NCBI GenBank assembly: GCA_002835675.1
Contig: PIZR01000003.1
Location: 310,001-374,000 of the forward strand
Reading direction: 5' to 3'
DNA: 64,000 nucleotides
From: Bacillus sp. BA3
Lineage (GTDB): Bacteria; Bacillota; Bacilli; Bacillales; DSM-1321
How positions within the stretch are numbered: position 1 is the stretch's first letter; each line of letters opens with the position of its first letter. Below are positions 52,462 to 61,581 of the stretch, one piece after another. The position numbers and the translations under genes are program-made. Below the pieces are notes generated by a model. That model made no database searches. It was not told the DNA's origin and worked only from the letters and a program-made list of their open reading frames with translations.

Positions 52462-52890
52462 CTATTTGTCACCAAAAGCAAACATGATATCGGCTTCACA
52501 TGCTGTTTCTCCATCTACCGTTGCCACTGCTTTCCCTTTACCCATTGAACCTCTCATACGCACTATTTCCACTTCCAGACGCAGCTGATCACCTGGTTTT
52601 ACTTGCTTTTTAAAGCGGCAATTATCTATCCCAGCGAAAAATGCAAGCCGCCCTTTGTATTCTTCCTGTTTTAAAACGGCTACAGCGCCAACTTGCGCTA
52701 ATGCCTCTATAATCAAAACTCCAGGCATAACTGGATAATCGGGGAAATGGCCATTAAAGAATTCTTCATTTGCTGTGACATTCTTCAATCCTACCGCTCT
52801 TTTCCCTTCATCTATTTCAATGATCCGGTCGACTAATAAGAATGGGTAACGATGCGGAATAATTTCCTTTATTTGTGTGATATCAAGCAT
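52462..52890 (-). CDS. fabZ: 3-hydroxyacyl-[acyl-carrier-protein] dehydratase FabZ
   Basis: 142 residues, the normal size. Hot-dog fold with the catalytic His in [15 protein letters not shown] and Glu in [11 protein letters not shown]. Removes water from 3-hydroxyacyl-ACP in fatty-acid elongation. Same neighbourhood as in B. subtilis (ywpB, near flhP and mbl). Confidence 0.96.
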   Translation of the reverse strand: MLDITQIKEIIPHRYPFLLVDRIIEIDEGKRAVGLKNVTANEEFFNGHFPDYPVMPGVLIIEALAQVGAVAVLKQEEYKGRLAFFAGIDNCRFKKQVKPGDQLRLEVEIVRMRGSMGKGKAVATVDGETACEADIMFAFGDK

Positions 52891-53019
52891 ACTTTTTCCT
52901 CCTATGACTTAAATATTTCAAACATAACGTAAACTCGCCCCTGTCATGAAGACAGAGGCGTAGTTGCCATGTAATATAAATCCGCTAACGACAGCAACTA
53001 CTTCAAAAAAAACATGGAA

Positions 53020-53274
53020 CTACGCGCCCTTGTTCACTATATCAATAATATGGGTCCATGTGGATTTTTGGAAAACATCCATTGCATGTCCTCCACCAAT
53101 CACACTGTATCCTAATAGTGCCCCGGATAATACAGCAATGAAAATCAATCCGATAACAATGAGTAAACGAAGCCAAATCGGTAAAAGACGGACCTTGACT
53201 CTACGATTCGGTTTCGCCTCAACTTCCTTTATCTCTTCTTCAATTTGTTGTCTCATTACACGATTTTGTTCCAT
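53020..53274 (-). CDS. EpuA-like small membrane protein
   Basis: 84 residues from MEQNRVMRQQ. A charged, cytoplasmic N-terminus (EEEIKEVE, KPNRRVKVR) is followed by one membrane helix (LLIVIGLIFIAVLSGALLGYSVIG) and a short outer part ending TWTHIIDIVNKGA. Proteins of this type are often labelled 'DNA-directed RNA polymerase subunit beta' (EpuA family), which is misleading for a small membrane protein. The best ribosome site is 13-14 bases from this ATG, longer than normal, so the start is not certain. Function unknown. Confidence 0.65.
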   Translation of the reverse strand: MEQNRVMRQQIEEEIKEVEAKPNRRVKVRLLPIWLRLLIVIGLIFIAVLSGALLGYSVIGGGHAMDVFQKSTWTHIIDIVNKGA

Positions 53275-53437
53275 ATAGAATGTGAAAGCTCCTTTTAAGA
53301 AAACTCGCCGACTGATTTTCACTATCAGAAATTCAGCAGCTATGCAAAATGATCGGCACGATGATTTCCTTTGTTATGAATTCATTATAACCGATTTGCT
53401 CTAATTCCGCAGGGAGACATTTTATTTACCAGATACC

Positions 53438-54280
53438 TTAACGGATTCCATTGACTAATCCGCTCATTTGATCAGCCATCGTTACCGCTCGGGATTGAAA
53501 TTGGTAAGACCGCTGAACATTGATTAAATCCGTCATTTCTTTGGAAAGATCGACATTCGAGGACTCCAGAGTGCCTTGTTGAACTGCTGCCTGGTTACGG
53601 GAATCCCCTGTTAGTGCAGTCATGATATCGTCTTCAGTAACACCCAAGGAATTGAAGTTTTCGGGCATACCAAGTAAATTTCCGCCTAAGCGGTCAAGAA
53701 ATTGGGGGTTTTTTACCGAGACGATCCCGAGACCAAAACTATGTTTCCCATATTCTTCCGTATCCACTATCAATAAACCAGTTTCCGAAATCTTAATGTC
53801 TTTGATATTTCCCTCAATGAGGATCGGTTCACCATTTTCATCAAGGACTTTATGTCCTGCAGAGGTAACGAGCAACATTTGGTCGTTACCATTAGGAGAT
53901 AAATAAAAGGCACCATCCCTTGTTAGCCTTGTATTGACCCCATTTTCACCCTGAACGCTTACTGTGAAGAATTGGTCCTCACGGGTGAATGCAGCATCAA
54001 GGTTGCGATCCGTCGTCTTTAAAGGTCCCTGTGAAAGCACCAATTGAGATTGGCTTATCTTGGCACCTGTTCCCTGCCGGATGCCCGGTGTGGTCAACCT
54101 TCCTTTTTCCTTGGTCTCACTCGGTTGATTATTGAAACTCTGTGTCAATAAGTCATTGAAGCTCGTTTGGGTCTTTTTGTAGGCAGTCGTGTCCACATTC
54201 GCGATATTATTACTTATATGATCGATTTTACTTTGAAGTTGGTTCAGCGTATTCGTCGCCGTCATCATCGTCCGATTCAT
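53438..54280 (-). CDS. flhP: Flagellar hook-basal body protein FlhP (FlgG family)
   Basis: 280 residues with the flagellar rod/hook N-terminus (NTLNQLQSKIDHISNNIANVDTTAYK, abridged as HISNNIANVDTTAYKK) and C-terminus (QGTLESSNVDLSKEMTDLINVQRSYQ, abridged). FlgG-like protein of the distal rod, secreted by the flagellar export apparatus. Directly follows flhO as in B. subtilis. Confidence 0.92.
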   Translation of the reverse strand: MNRTMMTATNTLNQLQSKIDHISNNIANVDTTAYKKTQTSFNDLLTQSFNNQPSETKEKGRLTTPGIRQGTGAKISQSQLVLSQGPLKTTDRNLDAAFTREDQFFTVSVQGENGVNTRLTRDGAFYLSPNGNDQMLLVTSAGHKVLDENGEPILIEGNIKDIKISETGLLIVDTEEYGKHSFGLGIVSVKNPQFLDRLGGNLLGMPENFNSLGVTEDDIMTALTGDSRNQAAVQQGTLESSNVDLSKEMTDLINVQRSYQFQSRAVTMADQMSGLVNGIR

Positions 54281-54333
54281 GGTTTTTCCCCTTACATGTT
54301 CAAATTTCCAAAATCATTTTTTCTACTGTTCAA

Positions 54334-55173
54334 TTAAAGCCTGCCAACCTCATTGACTGCTTTATCCAAACTTTTATCATAGGCTTGAAGAACCTTCTGA
54401 TTCGCTTCAAAAGAGCGGTATGCCGACATCATTTCTGTCATCGTTCTCGATTGGTCAACATTGGAGCCTTCAAGAAAGCCTTGCTTAGTAGAAAAACCGA
54501 CATCTGCAGCCACGTATGCGCTAGGTAAATCCCCATCATTCACAGCCTTATATAGGCCTTCCCCATCCTTCATGAGCTGTAATGACGGAGCATTCGAATA
54601 ACCGATGCCCATACGTGCGGTTTGAACATTTCCTTCTAAAATAACACCGTTTTCCGCTACTGTGAACTGATCGCTATCAAGCTTGATCTTTTCATTATTT
54701 TCGTTCAATACATAATGACCCGAAGGCGTGGTCAGATAACCTTGCCCATCCAGGGTGAAACTGCCGTTACGCGTATAACGGATAGCACCATCCCCATCCT
54801 GGACAGTAAAAAACACCGATCCTTGCCGACCCGTTTCTTCATTGATCGGCAGATTGTCATCAACTAAGGAAATATCCGTATTAAGCTGAGTTTCCTCCAA
54901 TGTACCCTGGGTAAATAAAGGATTCGCCTCCTGTACGTAAACACCCGTACTGAGCCCTCCAACCTGGGATAAGTTAGTCATGTTCAATTTGTTCTCCGTA
55001 GGAACCGTTTTACCACCTATGTTGCTTATGAGCATTTCCGGAAAAGACCTTACGCTCATTTGATCCGCTTTATACCCTGTTGTATTCGTATTGGACATAT
55101 TGTTTGTGAGCAATTCTGTGCGCCTTTGCTGTGTAAGCATCCCGGAAGCAGCCGTATAAAAACCTCTTAACAT
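54334..55173 (-). CDS. flhO: Flagellar hook-basal body protein FlhO (FlgG family)
   Basis: 279 residues starting MLRGFYTAASGMLTQQRR; the ATG has GAGGAG 8 bases upstream, while a GTG three codons earlier overlaps that site. Same rod-protein ends (NNMSNTNTTGYKAD; EGSNVDQSRTMTEMMSAYR). Paralogue of FlhP. The pair lies downstream of mbl with a 278-base gap that contains a GCGGAT/ATCCGC hairpin after mbl and, weakly, a CGATAT sequence that could be a sigma-D -10. Confidence 0.92.
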   Translation of the reverse strand: MLRGFYTAASGMLTQQRRTELLTNNMSNTNTTGYKADQMSVRSFPEMLISNIGGKTVPTENKLNMTNLSQVGGLSTGVYVQEANPLFTQGTLEETQLNTDISLVDDNLPINEETGRQGSVFFTVQDGDGAIRYTRNGSFTLDGQGYLTTPSGHYVLNENNEKIKLDSDQFTVAENGVILEGNVQTARMGIGYSNAPSLQLMKDGEGLYKAVNDGDLPSAYVAADVGFSTKQGFLEGSNVDQSRTMTEMMSAYRSFEANQKVLQAYDKSLDKAVNEVGRL

Positions 55174-55451
55174 CTTCTTCACTCCTCAATCTACATAACT
55201 TATTCCGTTCGATTTCTCATATCTATCTTATCGGACATGAACATCAGTATGTTAAGGAAAAGGAAAAGCATTAGGCAGAAGAATTTGTCTATATCGTAGG
55301 CAAGGTCAAATTTAAAGGAATGGTGTTAAATTTTCGACTAAAAGAAGAGGGCCTATTGCTCATCAGTACTAGAACTGCACGACTTTCACTATGCCTCACG
55401 TTTGTCTGAACCTTAGACCCCTATCTTATGATGCGGATTTCCATCCGCTTT

Positions 55452-56453
55452 TTAGTTGAATTTGTGCCGTGGCAATTTATCCATATTATCAAGCATGATA
55501 CCGGTTCCGATTGCTACACAATCCATTGGCTGCTCGGCAACGAGTACTGGGACCTTAAGCTCTTCGGCAAGAAGTAAATCAATCCCGTGAAGCAATGCTC
55601 CCCCGCCTGTTAAAATGACGCCGCGGTCGATGATATCAGCAGAAAGTTCTGGCGGCGTCCGCTCAAGTACGCTTTTTGCAGCTTGTACAATGATGGAAAC
55701 CTGCTCGCGGAGAGCCTCCTCAATTTCTTCTGAATTGACCGAAATGGTTCTAGGCAATCCCGATACCATATCGCGCCCACGGATATCGATGACTTCATTA
55801 CGAGATCCAGGGAAGACGGTCGCAACCTGGATTTTAATGTTTTCCGCTGTACGTTCACCAATGAGGAGCTTATACTTCCGTTTGACATAATTTAAAATTT
55901 CATTATCGAATTTGTCACCGGCCATTTTGATAGAAGAAGATGTAACGATATCCCCCATTGAAAGAACGGCAATATCCGTTGTACCTCCGCCAATGTCCAC
56001 GACCATATTGCCGCTTGGTTGAAAAATATCCATGCCGGCACCGATTGCAGCCACTTTTGGTTCTTCTTCAAGGAATACTTTCTTTCCACCGCTTTTTTCG
56101 GCAGCTTCTTTAATCGCCTTTTGTTCGACACTTGTTATGTTGGTCGGGCAGCAGATTAAAATTCTAGGCTTTGAAAGGAAGCCTTTCACATTCAATGTAT
56201 TGATAAAATGCTTAAGCATCGATTCTGTTACATCAAAATCCGCAATGACACCGTCTTTTAAAGGTCGGATTGCGATGATGTTTCCTGGAGTACGGCCTAC
56301 CATTTTACGAGCTTCCTCACCGACGGCAAGAACACGGTTCGTATTCTTATCAATCGCAACTACCGAAGGCTCATTTAACACAATTCCTTTACCTTTGACA
56401 TGTATAAGAACATTGGCTGTTCCAAGGTCTATCCCAATATCTCTAGCAAACAT
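55452..56453 (-). CDS. mbl: MreB-like cell-shape protein Mbl
   Basis: 333 residues, actin fold: phosphate 1 DIGIDLGTANVLIHVKGKG, phosphate 2 VVDIGGGTTDIAVLS, adenosine loop LTGGGALLHGID. Forms membrane-bound filaments that organise side-wall synthesis. In a spoIIID-mbl-flhO-flhP order it is Mbl rather than MreB. AAGGAGG precedes ATG. Confidence 0.95.
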   Translation of the reverse strand: MFARDIGIDLGTANVLIHVKGKGIVLNEPSVVAIDKNTNRVLAVGEEARKMVGRTPGNIIAIRPLKDGVIADFDVTESMLKHFINTLNVKGFLSKPRILICCPTNITSVEQKAIKEAAEKSGGKKVFLEEEPKVAAIGAGMDIFQPSGNMVVDIGGGTTDIAVLSMGDIVTSSSIKMAGDKFDNEILNYVKRKYKLLIGERTAENIKIQVATVFPGSRNEVIDIRGRDMVSGLPRTISVNSEEIEEALREQVSIIVQAAKSVLERTPPELSADIIDRGVILTGGGALLHGIDLLLAEELKVPVLVAEQPMDCVAIGTGIMLDNMDKLPRHKFN

Positions 56454-56640
56454 TTCTTAAATCCTCCTTGAATATCCTCACATATAACCTACTTCTGTCC
56501 TAATTGTTTATTTTACCATATTGCATTGACACAAGTAAGTATGAATTATAAATAAACACTAATATATACTATTATTTCCTAATTTGCCAATATGTAAAAA
56601 AATCCGGTGCCTTATGTACTACATTTCCTTATTTCCCCAT

Positions 56641-56750
56641 AAAAAAATTCCGGCATGGAACCGCAACAAGGTTGAGAAAAGAGCTGACACTCACTTTCAT
56701 GTCCCCTCATTCATTACCCGATTGCCCGATTCACTTCCAATTGCCGGAAT
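56641..56750 (-). terminator. Long-range terminator-like pairing after spoIIID
   Basis: ATTCCGGCA and TGCCGGAAT, 9 bp, enclose an ~86-base loop and are followed by seven T on the minus strand. Otherwise I see nothing in the 307-base gap between mbl and spoIIID. Confidence 0.4.
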
Positions 56751-56760
56751 GATTCAAGTA

Positions 56761-57033
56761 TCATTTAACGATTTCTTCTTCTCTTTCAGAACGTTTATAT
56801 TTTAATTTTGTCGCTTCTCCGCCTCTAAGGTGACGAATGGATTTATGATAATCCAATATATCCTTCACTTCGTTAGCCAAATCAGGATTAATTTCTGGCA
56901 GCCTCTCAGTTAAGTCTTTATGCACTGTGCTTTTAGAGACCCCGAACTCTTTTGCAATGACGCGGACTGTTTTTCTAGTTTCCACGATATACTTTCCTAT
57001 CTTGATAGTTCTTTCTTTGATGTAATCGTGCAC
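56761..57033 (-). CDS. spoIIID: Sporulation transcription factor SpoIIID
   Basis: 90 residues from GTG (VHDYIKERTIKIG), with GGGGAGG 9 bases upstream. Near-identical to the known protein through the HTH (TVRVIAKEFGVSKSTVHKDL) and the second basic helix (DYHKSIRHLRGGEATKLKYK). Controls mother-cell genes between sigma-E and sigma-K stages. The C-terminal tail differs from B. subtilis, as is usual. Confidence 0.96.
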   Translation of the reverse strand: MHDYIKERTIKIGKYIVETRKTVRVIAKEFGVSKSTVHKDLTERLPEINPDLANEVKDILDYHKSIRHLRGGEATKLKYKRSEREEEIVK

Positions 57034-57468
57034 ACCACTCGACCTCCCCAAATTGGATGTGAGAAGTGTGAAATGAGATTCGTATTTTTCGAATCGAATA
57101 CCGCTGCCCTATAAACAATGAAAGATAGAATTATTCACCTATTAGATAATTTGTAATAAACGATTCCTCACCTCAAACACTCTCTTTGCATGGTTTATAA
57201 CATCTTATTAGCTTGGTTAAGAATATATGCCTAATGGGACAGGAGGTTTGGATTTATTTATGATTTTCATCTGTTTCTTTTCCTTAAGAGCAAATTATTT
57301 CCCGAGAAATTTGTCAGAAATTCAAAGGTTTCAGCATATTGTCCAATATTTCCTCGAAAGAAAAAAAGGAAGCCGTTCAAAGTGAACGGCTTCCTTTTAC
57401 CAAATTTTCAGTTGTTGTCATTCGTAACGTTTTAGGTTTTTGTTTTGATTTTATTAAAAATCTTAATT
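57034..57468. other. Non-coding region between spoIIID and spoIIQ
   Basis: 435 bases with the spoIIID promoter region at the left and the spoIIQ terminator at 57364-57398. A 41-codon plus-strand frame at 57262 has its GGAGG 15 bases away and runs into the terminator, so it is not called. Confidence 0.5.
57364..57398 (-). terminator. Terminator of spoIIQ
   Basis: Perfect 15-bp arms AAAAGGAAGCCGTTC / GAACGGCTTCCTTTT with T-runs on both strands. Confidence 0.88.
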
Positions 57469-58407
57469 TTAATTAGATTGATTTAACGAATCTTTTAAGG
57501 AATCGCTTTCTTCAGTTGTATCTTCACCAGGGACAGAGCCTTCCTCATCAGTGCCATTCTCTAAATCAGTGCCCTCTTCAGATTCGTCAACTGCAGGAGT
57601 TTCTTCTGTGCCAGTTTCAGACTCTTCGACTGCAGGCGTTTCTTCTTTATCAGCTTCAGATCCTTCGACTGCAGGTGTTTCTTCTTTATTACCTGAATTT
57701 TCAAGTTCACTGCCCTCGGCTTCAGTTGCCGATTGGATCGCAGAAGCTTGTTTATCAACAAAATCAAGTGGGTTTAACGCAATGTTATCTTTTCTGATTT
57801 CGAAGTGGACATGTACGCCAGCCTCTTCATTGATTTGGCTTTTTCCAGCTGTAGCAATTGCTTGTCCTTGTTTCACTTTGTCACCGACTGCAACCTTAAT
57901 GTCTTTAACAGATTGATAACGGGTAACGACACCATCTTCATGCTCAACTTCAACTAAATTTCCAAGCAACGCATCGTCTTGAACTTTCGTTACATTTCCA
58001 CTTAAGGAAGCTTTTACATCGAAAGACTTTCCATCTTCCATTGCAATGTCTATACCTTTATTTTGCTCATATCTATTGTTGTAGAAAACCAATGCTTCTT
58101 CTTGTGCCTTTTCATCCGCATTCACATCATAAAACTGTTTCTTGATAACCGTTTTATCTGCATTGGCTACAGGCATCTTGATTGTCTCAAGATTACTATT
58201 AACCTCTACAGAAGGCTCACCATAGTTTTTTCCTGTTTCAGCTGATTCCTCATTGCCATCTTTAGCTGAATCATTAAAACTATTTTGTAATAAGAAGGCC
58301 GCGGCTAAGATTATGGCTGCACTTGCGATATAGATTGCTGATAATGCCCAACGTTGTTTTAGTATACGTCGGATTGTGGAAGTTGGTTTCTTTTCTTCCT
58401 CTCTCAT
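57469..58407 (-). CDS. spoIIQ: Forespore protein SpoIIQ (degenerate M23/LytM domain)
   Basis: 312 residues from MREEEKKPTST, with GAGGTG 6-7 bases upstream. One membrane helix at about 20-42, then an M23/LytM domain (about 110-225). The first metal-binding His of the HxxxD motif is Asn here (QNKGIDIA) while the later VHVHFE is kept, so peptidase activity is unlikely, as for B. subtilis SpoIIQ. The last ~85 residues are acidic repeats of EETPAVEE type. SpoIIQ pairs with SpoIIIAH across the engulfment space. A sigma-F-like promoter overlaps its leader. Confidence 0.92.
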   Translation of the reverse strand: MREEEKKPTSTIRRILKQRWALSAIYIASAAIILAAAFLLQNSFNDSAKDGNEESAETGKNYGEPSVEVNSNLETIKMPVANADKTVIKKQFYDVNADEKAQEEALVFYNNRYEQNKGIDIAMEDGKSFDVKASLSGNVTKVQDDALLGNLVEVEHEDGVVTRYQSVKDIKVAVGDKVKQGQAIATAGKSQINEEAGVHVHFEIRKDNIALNPLDFVDKQASAIQSATEAEGSELENSGNKEETPAVEGSEADKEETPAVEESETGTEETPAVDESEEGTDLENGTDEEGSVPGEDTTEESDSLKDSLNQSN

Positions 58408-58426
58408 ATTAATCACCTCAGCAATC

Positions 58427-58455
58427 ATTCTGAACATTTTGCCAAGATTATATAC
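58427..58455 (-). promoter_or_regulatory. Possible sigma-F promoter of spoIIQ
   Basis: Minus strand: GTATA, 15 bp, GTTCAGAAT, close to the sigma-F pattern GYATA / GGNNANANT, ending 19 bases before the start codon. In B. subtilis spoIIQ is transcribed by sigma-F. Confidence 0.5.
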
Positions 58456-58559
58456 ATTCAGGAAAAAATTTTTTTAGATTTATTTTGTGGAAATGAAACC
58501 GATTTTATTCGCAGAATGGTAAAATGTTTGATATCTTACTGTTGAAGGATGTTTAAATC

Positions 58560-58985
58560 ATGAAAAAAGCTTTTAAACTTGTGTTAACGTTATTGCCTTT
58601 CCTATATATGATTGCCATTTGGATAATGTCGAGCAACCCCGATGATATGATTCTTGATCTTCCCTCATCCTCAATTGACCGATTTATCAAAGAGGCACTT
58701 CATCTGGTCGAATTTGCCCTTTTGTATATATTATTAGTTTCGGCCCTTGCCGCAAACCAAAAAATGAAAGCAGGTTTAAGCCTGTTGGCTGCCCTTGTAG
58801 CTTGCCTTTACGGTGTTATTGATGAATACCACCAATCTTTCGTCCCATACCGCTCCTCTACCTTAATAGATGTCATTAAGGATATCATTGGAGTGGCTGC
58901 AGTCTATTTTCATGTCCAATATCATTATTTCAAGCGTAAACGGGGCTTTTTGACGATTATAGAAAAATTAAACGAAAAAAAATGA
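58560..58985 (+). CDS. VanZ-like membrane protein (YwnJ-like)
   Basis: 141 residues, about four membrane helices with the VanZ-family signatures SSNPDDM after helix 1, LVEFALLYILL in helix 2 and YGVIDEYHQSFVPYRSSTLIDV in helix 3-4 (abridged: IDEYHQSFVPYR). Divergent from spoIIQ as ywnJ is in B. subtilis. The family includes the teicoplanin-resistance protein VanZ, but housekeeping members have no defined role. The upstream GAAGGATG site is modest. Confidence 0.8.
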   Translation: MKKAFKLVLTLLPFLYMIAIWIMSSNPDDMILDLPSSSIDRFIKEALHLVEFALLYILLVSALAANQKMKAGLSLLAALVACLYGVIDEYHQSFVPYRSSTLIDVIKDIIGVAAVYFHVQYHYFKRKRGFLTIIEKLNEKK

Positions 58986-59014
58986 GAGATGGGATCCCCA
59001 TCTCTCATTTTTTT
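58981..59014. terminator. Terminator after the VanZ-like gene
   Basis: Perfect 13-bp arms AATGAGAGATGGG / CCCATCTCTCATT, 3-base loop, followed by T; the stop codon lies in the left arm and the convergent spoIID stop in the right arm region. Confidence 0.88.
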
Positions 59015-60042
59015 GCCGTCATCGTATTCAGCCACTTACTTGAAGACTGAACTTTGACGCCTTTATAATAATATTTAACGATGTCTTCATAGGTTTTTCC
59101 TTCCCTGGCCATGCCATTAGCACCGTACTGGCTCATTCCAACTCCGTGTCCGGACCCTTTTGTCGTGATGACAATCTGGTTGCCTTGACGCTCCCAGTCA
59201 AAATCGGATGATGTCAGCCCGAGCTTCTCACGAATCTGTTTTCCTGTCATTTTCTTTCCTCCGATTTCCACTACACCTACGCGATTACCCGATGTTCTTT
59301 CAATGACAGTCCCTATAGATGTTCCCGAAGAAAGACTTACACCCAGCTTTTTTTCAAAATCTGCAGTATCGACAACAACTTTATTATAAAATTTTGGTGA
59401 TTCTTCTTTATCCCATGGACTGGATACACTTTTTAAATAGGGAAATTCAGCTTGCCAATAGTCCTCTGAATTCTCCGTATAGCCATTGCTGGTCGAAAAA
59501 AAAGTGGCAGTAATCGGTTTTCCTTCATAGGTTAAGATTTGACCGGCCGTTTCCTTTATAGCCTTGTTGATTTTTTGCATCTTCGATTTATAATCAGAGC
59601 CCCACTGTTTTTTCAGCTCATCATTATTCTTATAAACTTGGTGCATGACCGTATCGCTTACATCGGCACCTTCAGGCAAGCCTAATCGACTTTCGCTTAT
59701 GAGCTGATTGACAATGTAGGTTCTCGCTGTCAATGCTTGTGCCTTCAGCGCTTCTTCTTCAAAATCTGCTGGCATTTCAGCTGCAACCACACCAGTCAAG
59801 TACGATTCAATCGGCAGTTTTTCAATCTTTTTTGCAGATGTGCGGTAAACGGCAACTTCTACGGAACTCATTTCATTTGCAGCTACCTCTTTACCCTCAT
59901 TCTTCACTTTCTTTTCCAACTCTTCGGTCAATTGCCCACTTGTCTTTTCATTTGAAAATGGAAGCACAAGCACTGCTGGAATCATGATAATTACGAATGC
60001 TACTGCTATGAATAGTACGATCATCGGTTTGATTGCTTTCAA
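59005..60042 (-). CDS. spoIID: Stage II sporulation protein D (SpoIID)
   Basis: 345 residues from a TTG start with GGGAGG 9 bases upstream, close to the B. subtilis length (343); an ATG frame 15 codons further up has no ribosome site. One N-terminal membrane helix, then the SpoIID domain: YLTGVVAAEMPADFEEEALKAQALTARTY abridged as GVVAAEMP and AQALTARTYI, FFSTSNGYTENSEDYW, KGSGHGVGMSQYGANGMA. A lytic transglycosylase acting on glycan strands without stem peptides during engulfment, in complex with SpoIIM and SpoIIP. Confidence 0.93.
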   Translation of the reverse strand: MKAIKPMIVLFIAVAFVIIMIPAVLVLPFSNEKTSGQLTEELEKKVKNEGKEVAANEMSSVEVAVYRTSAKKIEKLPIESYLTGVVAAEMPADFEEEALKAQALTARTYIVNQLISESRLGLPEGADVSDTVMHQVYKNNDELKKQWGSDYKSKMQKINKAIKETAGQILTYEGKPITATFFSTSNGYTENSEDYWQAEFPYLKSVSSPWDKEESPKFYNKVVVDTADFEKKLGVSLSSGTSIGTVIERTSGNRVGVVEIGGKKMTGKQIREKLGLTSSDFDWERQGNQIVITTKGSGHGVGMSQYGANGMAREGKTYEDIVKYYYKGVKVQSSSKWLNTMTAKK

Positions 60043-60113
60043 ATTCCTGAGCCTCCCTACACTTGTTTTCTCTGCCGTAAATCGCATTCAGCAGGTATCA
60101 TCTTTACATAACA

Positions 60114-60143
60114 AATGTATGTCGAAGGACAAGCTTTTATGAA
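60114..60143 (-). promoter_or_regulatory. Possible sigma-E promoter of spoIID
   Basis: Minus strand: TTCATAA, 15 bp, CATACATT. The -10 matches the sigma-E consensus CATACANT exactly; the -35 is partial. spoIID belongs to the sigma-E regulon in B. subtilis. Confidence 0.55.
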
Positions 60144-60196
60144 TAGAAAAACGACAACTATTTAACTGTAGGCGATGAACCAGGAACAAGACAAAA

Positions 60197-60237
60197 AAAA
60201 CCATTCACGGTTCAATGACTCGAACGTGAATGGTTTT
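60197..60237 (-). terminator. Terminator of murAA
   Basis: Arms AAAACCATTCACG / CGTGAATGGTTTT with a T-run on the minus strand, 11 bases beyond the stop. Confidence 0.88.
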
Positions 60238-60247
60238 ATAAGCTAAC

Positions 60248-61549
60248 TTATGCGTTTAAATCTGCGATTTTTTTTGTTTCAGCAGGTACATCTTCGTTAA
60301 TACGTTCCACATCAGCACCTAGAGACGCCAATTTACCATGGAAATTCACGTACCCTCTGTCAAGATGCTTCAATTCTGTAACACGTGTAATGCCATCTGC
60401 AACCAATCCAGTCAGGATGAGCGCTGCCGCGGCACGTAAATCTGTTGCAGCTACTTCAGCACCTTGAATGTTAGTTGGTCCGTTAACGATAACGGAACGA
60501 CCTTCTATTTTAATATTGGCATTCATGCGACGGAATTCTTCAACATGCATAAAACGGTTTTCGAAAACTGTCTCCGTAATCATGCTTGTTCCTTCAGCAC
60601 GAAGTAGTAATGCCATCATTTGCGATTGCATATCAGTCGGGAAACCAGGATGTGGCATTGTTTTGATATCAATGGCCTTCAAGGTTTTTGGACCGATAAC
60701 GCGTAATCCATCTTCTTCTTCAAGAATTTCAACACCCATTTCCTCCATTTTGGCAATAAGGGAAGTAAGGTGTTCAGGTACAGCTCCTTGAACAAGAACA
60801 TTGCCGCCAGTAAGAGCGGCCGCAGTCATGAATGTACCAGCTTCGATACGGTCAGGTATAATCGTATGTTCAGTGCCATATAATTTATCGACACCTTCGA
60901 TTCTCATCGTACCAGTACCGGCACCTCTGACTTTGGCACCCATTTTATTAAGGAGATTCGCAAGATCTACAATTTCAGGCTCTTTGGCCACATTTTCAAG
61001 AATAGTTATACCTTCAGCAAGTGTTGCTGCCATCATGATGTTTTCAGTGGCACCCACACTCGGGAAGTCAAGATACACTCTTGCACCCTTAAGTCTGCCT
61101 TCAACCTCGGCATCAATGAAACCATTGCCGACCTTCACTTTTGCTCCCATCGCTTCAAAGCCCTTTAAATGCTGGTCGATAGGACGTGATCCGATGGCAC
61201 AGCCACCAGGAAGAGCAACGCGGGCCCGGCCATTCCTTGCTAGTAATGAGCCCATCACTAAAACGGAAGCTCTCATTTTGCGTACATATTCAAATGGTGC
61301 TTCTTCTAATAACTCTCTTGATGCATCTACAGTTACTTGATTGTCATGAAAGGCAACATCTGCATTTAAGTTGCGCAATACTTCATTGATTGTATATACA
61401 TCGGAGAGCGTAGGAACATCTTTAATGATACTTTTCCCATCACTTGCTAATAATGTTGCAGCGATAACTGGCAAAACGGCGTTTTTAGCACCTTCTACTT
61501 TAACTGTCCCGCTAAGCCTTTTTCCGCCGCGGACGATGATTTTTTCCAA
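60248..61549 (-). CDS. murAA: UDP-N-acetylglucosamine 1-carboxyvinyltransferase MurA
   Basis: 433 residues, full length. N-terminal substrate loop [12 protein letters not shown] (about 20-31), the PEP-reacting Cys117 in [11 protein letters not shown], and [17 protein letters not shown] near the end. First committed step of peptidoglycan precursor synthesis and target of fosfomycin, which needs this Cys. The spoIID-murAA-ywmB order identifies it as the murAA copy. Confidence 0.95.
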   Translation of the reverse strand: MEKIIVRGGKRLSGTVKVEGAKNAVLPVIAATLLASDGKSIIKDVPTLSDVYTINEVLRNLNADVAFHDNQVTVDASRELLEEAPFEYVRKMRASVLVMGSLLARNGRARVALPGGCAIGSRPIDQHLKGFEAMGAKVKVGNGFIDAEVEGRLKGARVYLDFPSVGATENIMMAATLAEGITILENVAKEPEIVDLANLLNKMGAKVRGAGTGTMRIEGVDKLYGTEHTIIPDRIEAGTFMTAAALTGGNVLVQGAVPEHLTSLIAKMEEMGVEILEEEDGLRVIGPKTLKAIDIKTMPHPGFPTDMQSQMMALLLRAEGTSMITETVFENRFMHVEEFRRMNANIKIEGRSVIVNGPTNIQGAEVAATDLRAAAALILTGLVADGITRVTELKHLDRGYVNFHGKLASLGADVERINEDVPAETKKIADLNA

Positions 61550-61581
61550 AAGTATTCCCCTCCGCGTCCATTTTCTCTATA

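Noticed and set aside
57262..57387. 41-codon frame (MIFICFFSLRANYF...)
   Set aside because: GGAGG is 15 bases from the ATG and the frame ends inside the spoIIQ terminator stem.
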